The notes beneath the pieces are model-generated. The model made no database searches, was not told the origin of the DNA, and saw only the letters and a list, made by a program, of their open reading frames with translations. A stretch of 51,243 bases of DNA from contig CAYXUG010000008.1 in the NCBI GenBank assembly GCA_964468655.1, positions 1 through 51,243 on the forward strand, in the 5' to 3' direction. The position numbers were made by a program, and so were the translations under genes. This stretch comes from CAYXUG01 sp964468655 (GTDB lineage: Bacteria; Fidelibacterota; Marinisomatia; Marinisomatales; CAYXUG01). Shown piece after piece: positions 44,372 to 51,243 of the stretch (the stretch's first letter is position 1; every line of letters starts with the position of its first letter).

Positions 44372-45715
44372 ATGCAGAAGAAAACATTACTATTATTTGC
44401 GGCATTTCTTCTTTTAGGTAGTTTTGTCTATTTTGTTGAAATTAAGGGGGGAGAGGAAAAAGAAAAAAAAGAGGAATTGGCTGCATCATTGTTTAAGGTT
44501 AAACAGCAAAATATTGAATCGGTTACATTGCTCAGAAATGGATATGATACACTTACTTTTACCAATAAAGATAACAACTGGCAGATCACTCAACCGGTTG
44601 AAACAGAAGGCGAAGCGACTCCAATTACCGCCAGTTTAAGCGCATTTGCCGATGCAACTATCAAACGGCGGATTACGAGCTTACCTGAAAAACTAGTGGA
44701 ATTTGGATTAAATCCACCCAAAGCAGAGGTCATCATTTATACTAAATATTTGGAGGACAGGCACGTATTAATCGGGAATGAAACACCAACCCGTGGTGAT
44801 GTGTTCGCGGCTTACAAAGACAGCAGTACTGTTTTTGTCGTTCCGAGCAATGTTAAGACTGAAGCTGAAAAACCGCTGTTTGATCTACGTGATAAAAAAA
44901 TTGCTCATTTTGAAACAGCAGATGTGAATCATGTTAAGCTCAATTCCGGTTCCGGAGTGATAGAATTGCTGAAATCGGGAGGGAATTGGATCATGGTAAA
45001 TCCCGAAGGCGTACCGGTGGACAATTCCAGAGTGAACAGTTTTTTAAACAGCTTGAAGAATTATTCCGCAACTGAATTCGTGGATGAATTTTCAACTGAT
45101 TTGGGTAAATATGGATTAAATGAAGCAACCATTTCCATTTCACTGACACTTGGTGATGAAAAATCTACAAAGGAGATTATGGTTGGTAACCCAGCGGAAG
45201 ATGAAGAATCCTTTTACTGCTATGAGTCCGGGCGTAATCCGGTATTTCTGATTCGTGAATCCACAAAGTCCAGCATGGAAAAGGAACAATTCTACTTTCA
45301 GGATAAAAAGCTCGCCAAGTTTGAAAAAGAAACCATTACCGAAATTCGGTTTTCCGGTGCTTATCAGTTAACATTGCTGAAAGAAGATACAATCTGGTAT
45401 TCCCATGGCGATTCATCATTTAGTGTAAGAGGTTCACAGATGAAAAAACTCTTTTCATCACTGAAAAATTTGAATGCGAAGAACGTTGTAACATACGAAC
45501 CGGAAAATGAATCGAATTATGGATTTGATGTTCCATTTCTTGAGTTAAATTTATCAGAAGGGGATAATCCCATCAGTACTGTTATAATTGGTGATGCCGC
45601 AGAAAAAGACAGGTATATCAAAAATAACAGGTTCCCTTTTGTTTACACCATTTCGGTTTCCCAGATAGAACAAATAACCAAATGGCTTGATGAACAGATG
45701 GGATCCACCACTTAA
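44372..45715 (+). CDS. DUF4340 domain protein
   Basis: This 447-residue protein has one N-terminal membrane helix (LLLFAAFLLLGSFVYFVE) and then a charged linker (EEKEKKEELA). Repeated DUF4340 units follow: WQITQPVETEGEATPITASL, WIMVNPEGVPVDNSRVNSFL and WYSHGDSSFSVRGSQMKKLF. DUF4340 genes regularly stand after GldG-like genes in bacterial ABC loci, so it is probably the last component of this complex. It ends 19 bases from the convergent, broken DUF92 gene. Function unknown. Confidence 0.8.
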   Translation: MQKKTLLLFAAFLLLGSFVYFVEIKGGEEKEKKEELAASLFKVKQQNIESVTLLRNGYDTLTFTNKDNNWQITQPVETEGEATPITASLSAFADATIKRRITSLPEKLVEFGLNPPKAEVIIYTKYLEDRHVLIGNETPTRGDVFAAYKDSSTVFVVPSNVKTEAEKPLFDLRDKKIAHFETADVNHVKLNSGSGVIELLKSGGNWIMVNPEGVPVDNSRVNSFLNSLKNYSATEFVDEFSTDLGKYGLNEATISISLTLGDEKSTKEIMVGNPAEDEESFYCYESGRNPVFLIRESTKSSMEKEQFYFQDKKLAKFEKETITEIRFSGAYQLTLLKEDTIWYSHGDSSFSVRGSQMKKLFSSLKNLNAKNVVTYEPENESNYGFDVPFLELNLSEGDNPISTVIIGDAAEKDRYIKNNRFPFVYTISVSQIEQITKWLDEQMGSTT

Positions 45716-45734
45716 TTTTTAGGGTATTTAGTGT

Positions 45735-47229
45735 TTAAAAATTTCTTAAGATAAAAATACTCAATCCACCTGCTAATGTGCAGAGGATATTCACAACATC
45801 ATTATTTATAAACCGGTTTCCATTAATAAGTGTTGCCGGTTTTTTACAATGATTCGAAAGTTCGGTGGTTTTTCCACATTCATTGCAATTGTAAACGGCC
45901 TGAATGGGCACCGGCAATTGAATCAATTATCGACCCCAGAAATCCGCCTAAGATCAGCAGAAGAATTAAAGTTTTATCTTCAATAAAGAGGCAGGCAGAA
46001 ACAACAATAACAATACTGCCGATAATACTTCCTATGGTGCCGATCAGTGTTATTCCCCCTGAAGTACCTTTTTCAACTTTTTTGAAATTGAGGCAGTTTC
46101 GTGGCGAGGAACGGGAAAAAAATCCGATTTCAGTTGCCCACGTGTCAGCAGCTGCAGCAGCAACAGAAGAAATGTAGGCAGCATACCAAACTTCAGAAGA
46201 TGTGTAAAACTAGATAATTGTTAAAATTAGGGGTACAACCCCATTGGCTAACACCTGCTCGATATCCCTTTTAGAAATTTTGGCAGGTTGGGATGGGCTT
46301 TTTTCTTTACGTTTTTCCCCAATTTTAGAAAGCAGTGAAGATGAGGTGAAAAATAGAATTAAAGGAATTGCAAATTTTATTCCACCCATAGCGAAAACGA
46401 TGAGACCTATGAACCATGCGCCTGCTGCCCCGTTTTTTGTCAATGTTTTCAATTTAACAGCGATTAAAGTGAGTATGAGAGAAAGCAGTCCACAGCCCAA
46501 TAAATGGATTAATTCTCCACTGGCGGTATAATTGATAAAAAGATCATATCCAACTGCAGTTGCAAGGGGAACAGATAAATTATCCGATCCTGCATAGGAG
46601 AACGATTCCGCTAGAGTTGCTATTATTCCAATGAACAGGGACAGAAAAACAATCGATTCCAAGTTTGGTAGTTCATTTCCAACAAGATTTGTGAGAATTA
46701 GGGTTCCGAATCCCGTTATAACCGCTGATACAATAAACATGGTAAGTGTACCCTGAGAGGATTTGATATCTTTCCATCCAATATAAGCTTTAGGTGATTT
46801 GCTGTTTTCTCCTGCTATGGTTGCAGCGGTATCGGCAAAAGTAAGGAGCAACAGAGAAATTTCGAAGACAACAATATTATCCCACCAGAAAAGAACGAGT
46901 ATAAGAAATGCTATGGGGAAATAAACAGTCCCATAAGACTTTCGTGATGTTCCGTGCATCCCGCTCAGTTTTTCTTTCATCAATGCAGTCAGATTGACAA
47001 TTATAAAAATGACTGCAAGTATCATGGGCGGATTGGGTGAACCAAAAATGAAGGGACAAAACAGGATCAAACACCCAACAAGAACGTGGATCAGCTTTCG
47101 GGTTGTTCCGGGAGACCAGTGCAATTTGAGTCTTGCCAATTCACTTAATCCGAGGAGTAAAAAAATCCCCACTAAAAAGACTCCAAATTTGAACCAGTCG
47201 TTTGAAAGTAGCTCTGAACCGAAAATCAT
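45735..47229 (-). pseudogene. Prenol kinase/DUF92 (VTE5-VTE6-like) fusion, broken
   Basis: The 339 codons from ATG 47229 (or TTG 47271) to an in-frame TAG at 46210-46212 encode a polytopic kinase-like domain related to dolichol/phytol kinases (TTRKLIHVLVGCLILF, SRKSYGTVYFPIAF, ADTAATIAG). A DUF92 domain begins just before the TAG (KRDIEQVLANGVVPLILTII). The same frame reads on after the stop with typical DUF92 sequence (AAAADTWATEIGFFS, KGTSGGITLIGTIG, GSIIDSIAGA) to about 45907. The remainder (IQAVYNCNECGKTTE, INNDVVNILCTLAGG) follows only after a frame change. DUF92 includes the plant phytyl-phosphate kinase VTE6 and the N-terminal part resembles VTE5, so the intact protein would convert a prenol to its diphosphate in two steps. 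One stop plus one shift argues for a pseudogene or sequence errors. Confidence 0.82.
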
Positions 47230-47321
47230 GGTGAAAAATGTAATTGATTTAAAAAACAGGTCAAAGAGCAAATCTTGTATTTATCATGCAATTTTTCAAA
47301 TTTTAGTTTTATTTTGAGTGC

Positions 47322-48416
47322 ATGGATTTTTCAATTTTTCTTACACTTGCGGCAGGCATTCTGGCTGGTGGCGCAGTTGTTTTTTTCCTTTTAAGGATTC
47401 AATCACGTACTCAGGCGGAAACAAAAAAAGAAATGGAGAATACTTTTACTGCTGTTTCTTCCGAAGTATTGCAGAAAAACAGTGATCAATTCCTCCAACT
47501 CGCATCGGAAGTTTTTAAATCTCAACTGGAAAAGGGTGAGGGATCATTGGAAGAGAAAAAAAAGGTCATTGATGCCAACCTGAAAAATATGGTGGACATA
47601 CTGGATAATCTGCGAAAGCAGTCCACAACCTTGTCCACACAACTGGCGGAGAATCAAAAGGAAACCCATAAACTGCGATCCACGGCTGAGGATTTGCGGA
47701 ATGTTCTTTCCAGTTCTCAGGCGAGAGGGCAGTGGGGAGAACGAATGGTGGAAGATATTTTGAACCTCCTTGGGATGGTTGAAAATGTGAACTACACCAA
47801 GCAAAAACAGATTGAGTCAGGTGAAAAGCCCGATTTTACCTTTTACCTGCCGAAAGATAAAAAAGTGAATATGGATGTGAAATTCCCGTTGGCGCATTAT
47901 GAAAGATTCATCGCCACGGAAATTGAAATAGAAATGGAGCAGGAGAAAAAACAATTTTTAAGTGATGTAAAAAACCATATCAATACGGTAGCCAAGCGCG
48001 GATATATTGATCCTGTGAACAATACGGTGGATTATGTTCTCATATTCATCCCCAATGAAAGTATTTATGCGTTTATTCACAAACATGAGCCAGAATTATC
48101 AAAGTATGCGCTGGAGAAGCATATTGTTCTCTGTTCACCTATTACCTTGTACGCGATTCTTTCTTTAATCCATCAGGCAGTCAGTACGTTTAGCATGGAA
48201 GAAAAAGCGGGACAGATTGTAAATCTTTTGAGTGACTTTCAAACTCAGTGGGAGAAGTATATCGCCTCAATGGATAAAATGGGAAAAAGAATTGATGATG
48301 CGAAAAAAGAATATGACGGTTTGGTTTCAACACGAACACGGGCACTTGAAAAACCTCTAAATAAAATTAAGGAGATTGAATTCAAGTCTGATGGGATGAA
48401 GAAACTGGGTGATTAA
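47322..48416 (+). CDS. rmuC: RmuC-family DNA recombination protein
   Basis: This 364-residue protein has a single N-terminal membrane helix (about 4-25) and a long coiled coil (30-130). The nuclease-like RmuC domain has ARGQWGERMVEDIL (134-147), PDF (170-172), DVKFPL (185-190) and CSPITLYAILSLIHQA. The PD..D-K arrangement (Asp171, Asp185, Lys187) resembles a PD-(D/E)XK site. RmuC limits inversion between short repeats in E. coli. Divergent from the broken DUF92 gene with about 90 bases between the starts. No clear ribosome site before ATG 47322. Confidence 0.9.
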   Translation: MDFSIFLTLAAGILAGGAVVFFLLRIQSRTQAETKKEMENTFTAVSSEVLQKNSDQFLQLASEVFKSQLEKGEGSLEEKKKVIDANLKNMVDILDNLRKQSTTLSTQLAENQKETHKLRSTAEDLRNVLSSSQARGQWGERMVEDILNLLGMVENVNYTKQKQIESGEKPDFTFYLPKDKKVNMDVKFPLAHYERFIATEIEIEMEQEKKQFLSDVKNHINTVAKRGYIDPVNNTVDYVLIFIPNESIYAFIHKHEPELSKYALEKHIVLCSPITLYAILSLIHQAVSTFSMEEKAGQIVNLLSDFQTQWEKYIASMDKMGKRIDDAKKEYDGLVSTRTRALEKPLNKIKEIEFKSDGMKKLGD

Positions 48417-48425
48417 TCTTTAACA

Positions 48426-48539
48426 ACCTCACCCCATGTTCGATTTGTTGTTTATAAAGTATCAGTGCTACCCCTCTCCTCAAGGAGAGGGGCGGATTAA
48501 TTGTTTTGTAAAAAGAAGAATTATGATAGGGGTGAGGTG
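48426..48539. repeat. Nested-palindrome intergenic element (REP/MITE-like)
   Basis: Outer arms ACCTCACCCC (48426-48435) and GGGGTGAGGT (48530-48539) are exact inverted copies. Inside lies the nearly perfect hairpin CCCCTCTCC-TCAA-GGAGAGGGG (48471-48492). The element fills the whole gap between the rmuC stop and the end of the beta-helix gene, and could also serve as a bidirectional terminator, though it lacks T-tracts. A related, decayed arm is seen near 22282. No protein is encoded. Confidence 0.65.
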
Positions 48540-48545
48540 AACCAA

Positions 48546-51140
48546 TTATTTTAAAAGGATCAATTTCTTCGACTGCGAAAATTCCTGCGTTACCAGCCGG
48601 TAAATGTAAACTCCCGAACTCAGCGGCATACCGGCGTTATTCGTCCCATCCCAGATAACAGAATATTTCCCGGGGTTCATGGTTTCATTCACCAGCGTTT
48701 TTACCATTTGTCCCAATAAGTTATGGATGGTGATTTCCACGTCTGCCTGTTCAGGAATATCATATCTGATAGTAGTGACTGGATTGAATGGATTAGGATA
48801 GTTATTATGCAGAGCGAATTCTTCTGGAATGTTCAACTCATCAATAGACAAAGCAGTGGCATCAATCGTTAATGTAAAGTGTCCATTTGAAGCTGGGACT
48901 GAATACTCTCCATCTACTGCAATGACCGTCCATTCGCCACTGATATAATCCAGTTCCTGCTCATTCATCAATTCTGCCATCTCAGCGTATGTCATAGATA
49001 ATTGATTTTCTTGAACTGGCTCAAAAGTGAAGAATTCAATTCCATCGAATGAATAAGTCAACTCATCTCCGTCAACATCTATAGATTCTTCCCATGAAAA
49101 CTGAATTATTTCATCAAGATTGTCTGCTGTTATAATAATTTCAGAATTATTAGCAGGAGATAGAAGCAGGAAATCACCAGGTGAATCATTAACTGGATTA
49201 ACTATCAGTTCAAATGAAGTAGTATCACTTAATCCAACTTCATCTGTCACAATCACAGTCACTTGTGAAAAGCCATTCCAATTTTCAGTAGTAGAAAGAG
49301 TAAGGGTATCTACCAACACACTCGTAAAAACATCTGCAGTATCGCTATAGGTAGAAAAAGTGAGTGTATATCCATGTGGAGATTCTGCTGACAGTGTAAT
49401 TGATAATTCTTCATCTTCATTGATTGTTGTATTAGCAATATCTTCAATTACAGGCTCCAAATCGATTGCTTCACACCCAACCCCATAAGCACCCATATTT
49501 GCACCGTCTTGCCCCGTGCCTACACAAGGTGAATTCTCAGCCAGTGTATAATCACTGCTGTCAGGTTCGCAGAAAAGTGGATTGGCATCAATATTTCCTT
49601 CTTCCCAATAAACAGTACCATTGTTATTTGTTACAATACTTTCTTCTCCTCCATGCATATCAGAATATGTAATTGTAATTGAATTGGTTTCTTCTTCATC
49701 GTAGAAATACACTTCCTGGGGCGAATCATTCCATAAAATACAATTCACCAAACTTGGATTGGAATTATCAATGCAATAAATTCCGCCTCCATCATCAGCA
49801 GAATTATCACTTATTGTCACATTTGTAAGACTCAGACTGGAATTAGAACTGCAATAAATTCCTCCGCCAATTTCACTAGCAGTATTTTCTGATATAGTAA
49901 CATTTTCCAAGCTCGGACTGGAATAGTAGCAATAAATCCCGCCGCCGCTAGATGAAGCCGAATTTCCACTTATTGTCACATTTGTAAGACTCGGACTGGA
50001 GTTATTGTTGCAATAAATCCCGCCACCACTCCAAGAAGCCGAACCGCCGGTTAATGTCATATTAGAAATAGTAGAAGAGGTAACATTTCTACATTTCATC
50101 ACTCCTGCGGTGCTGTCTGCATCCAAAATCACTCCGTCTTCACTTTCTCCAACCAAAGAAACATAACTTATCACTTCCACAGGAAAAAACTCGCCATTTG
50201 TAGATGGACTATACATACCATCTGCAAGATAAATCGTATGCGGATGTAAACTATCTGCCAAAATAATACTCGTTGCGTGCTAGATGGTTTTGAGCGGTGT
50301 CTCTGGTGTTAATCCGTCATTTTCGTTATCACCGGATGGTGAAACATATAAATCTGCATCCACTTGTTCTGTTATCACCGCATTTAAAATATCAAATGTG
50401 AAATTTTCCAAAGGCGATGCGTGATATTCTGTGGGATTCATGACGGTGAATGTATCTACGATGACTTCTATGAATGAATTAGAATAGATATCGGCACCGT
50501 TTCCACGAGATTGAACATTATTTGAGTAGATATTGCAACGATTTGTTGAAGAAAGACTCGGACTGGAATTATTGCAATAAATCCCGCCCCCACTATCAGA
50601 AGCCGAATTTCCACTTATCGTCAGATTCAAAAGACTCGGACTGGAGTTATTGTTGCAATAAATCCCGCCGCCGCTAGATGAAGCCGAATTTCCACTTATC
50701 GTCACATTTTCAAGAACCGGACTAGAAAAACGGCAATAAATCCCACCTCCATTACTCGCAGTATTATTCGCAATTGTAACATTTTCTAAATACGGACTTG
50801 ATTCGTTTAAATATATACCACCTAAACCATTTTGAATAGTGAACAAAGAAACCAAAGTAGTGGCGTCAATAATTCCACTTAAATCTTCTTCAAAGCGTAT
50901 CACACTTGCAAGTGAATCTCCATCAACTATGCAATCTTCTTCACCGCTACCAATTAGTTTTATGCCGTTTGTAGCTGGCCAGATAATATTCTCTACATAA
51001 GTTCCTTCAGCAACCAACACTGTATCACCTTCAATTGCATTATCCAACCCTTCCTGTATGGTGGGATAATCAGCAGGAATATTTATTACCGTTGCTGAAC
51101 CAATTTAACACAATGCTATGAATAAAAATAGTTTCCTCAT
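48546..51140 (-). pseudogene. Right-handed beta-helix secreted protein with T9SS domain, two in-frame stops
   Basis: One 865-codon frame runs from ATG 51140 (ribosome site AGAGGT seven bases before) to 48546, interrupted twice. Codon 12 is TAA inside the signal peptide (MRKLFLFIALC-stop-IGSATVINIP). A TAG at 50280-50282 sits in PLKTI-stop-HATSIILADS. Everything between and after is in the same frame. Domains: TIQEGLDNA-type beta-helix module 1 (with SGNSASSSGGGIYC repeats), a second module starting SPSGDNENDGLTPETPLKTI, Ig/cadherin-like parts (NTTINEDEELSITLS; LLSPANNSEI), and a T9SS sorting domain (NNYPNPFNPVTTIRYDIP, SSGVYIYRL). Both stops fit C-to-T changes at Gln codons. Treated as a young pseudogene. 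Sequence error or read-through is possible. Confidence 0.85.
49740..50790 (-). repeat. Two blocks of in-gene tandem repeats (beta-helix coils)
   Basis: Units of about 75-81 bases recur at roughly 49740-50060 and 50540-50790. On the minus strand they encode LTNVTISGNSA-SSSGGGIYC-type coils, each beginning near GGCGGGATTTATTGCAATAA. Some copies are nearly identical in DNA, for example around 49931-50035 and 50577-50690, while others have diverged. The identity between blocks suggests recent internal duplication or gene conversion, and makes the region prone to length change and misassembly. Confidence 0.75.
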
Positions 51141-51243
51141 TTCTGTACCTCTTTTTTTGTTTTAAAAACCACTGTTGCAATTTAGAAATAGGTGATTAGT
51201 TAAAAAACGGACCAAAGTGAATTTTGACCAATTTATGATAGAT

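Noticed and set aside
41062..45715. Gliding motility locus
   Set aside because: Only GldA/F/G-like ABC parts are present; no other gld or spr gene is here, and such ABC sets are widespread in non-gliding bacteria.
45830..46177. Plus-strand 115-codon frame (and 46244-46531) opposite the DUF92 region
   Set aside because: The minus strand encodes clear DUF92 sequence there after the TAG; the plus-strand frames are its complement.
49740..50790. Regularly spaced repeats resembling a CRISPR array
   Set aside because: Units are 75-81 bases, encode beta-helix coils in one reading frame and have no conserved short repeat with unique spacers.
48546..51140. Reassignment of TAA/TAG to Gln in this genome
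   Set aside because: Many intact genes here end at TAA or TAG (for example dnaK with TAA, tamB with TAG), and the prfB site shows TGA is a stop too.

Overview
The window comes from a low-to-moderate GC, diderm bacterium of the Fibrobacterota-Chlorobiota-Bacteroidota (FCB) type. Candidatus Marinimicrobia (SAR406) or a close relative is my best guess, not proven. Reasons: secreted proteins carry type IX secretion (T9SS) C-terminal sorting domains with the YPNPFNP-type motif, there are Gld-like ABC genes, Lol, TamB and Omp85 outer-membrane genes, and no 16S gene is present to settle the matter.

Layout. (1) 1-3868: AT-rich accessory segment on the minus strand: an FG-GAP/T9SS secreted protein, a HEPN-domain protein, a 46-residue protein and a 55-residue zinc-ribbon protein. 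The block is bounded by two integron attC-like sites whose outer 9-mers are exactly complementary. (2) 3869-9417: an acyl-CoA mutase large subunit with isobutyryl-CoA-mutase-type substrate residues, then an AT-rich island with an M6 metalloprotease and a second secreted protein whose gene changes composition halfway. (3) 9449-14311: cytochrome c maturation cluster ccmE-F-(I-like)-A-B-C-(D-like), with a CxxxY-type CcmE and no CcmG/CcmH. (4) 14326-31735: housekeeping: an archaeal-type (type II) GAPDH homologue, tilS-hpt-ftsH-folP-cdaA, prfB (RF2) with an intact programmed +1 frameshift, lysS, lolC/E-type permeases plus lolD, clpC and dnaK with a clear terminator. (5) 31772-38166: envelope biogenesis: TamB, an Omp85 protein and a TPR lipoprotein. 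(6) 38198-45715: MoxR, DUF58 and BatD-like genes running without a break into GldA/GldF/GldG-like ABC genes and a DUF4340 protein. (7) 45735-51140: two broken minus-strand genes around an intact rmuC: a prenol kinase/DUF92 fusion with one stop and one frameshift, and a beta-helix/T9SS gene with two in-frame stops at likely Gln codons.

How the parts fit. The ccm block serves heme attachment to periplasmic c-type cytochromes. LolCDE, TamB/Omp85 and the lipoproteins serve outer-membrane assembly. ClpC, DnaK and FtsH form a proteostasis group. CdaA makes c-di-AMP. The T9SS-tagged proteins are export cargo, but no T9SS machinery gene lies in this window. The main points for follow-up are the putative cassette, the mosaic secreted-protein gene, the CcmE variant, the mutase signature, the archaeal-type GAPDH and the cluster of disabling mutations at the right end, which could be genuine decay or sequence error.
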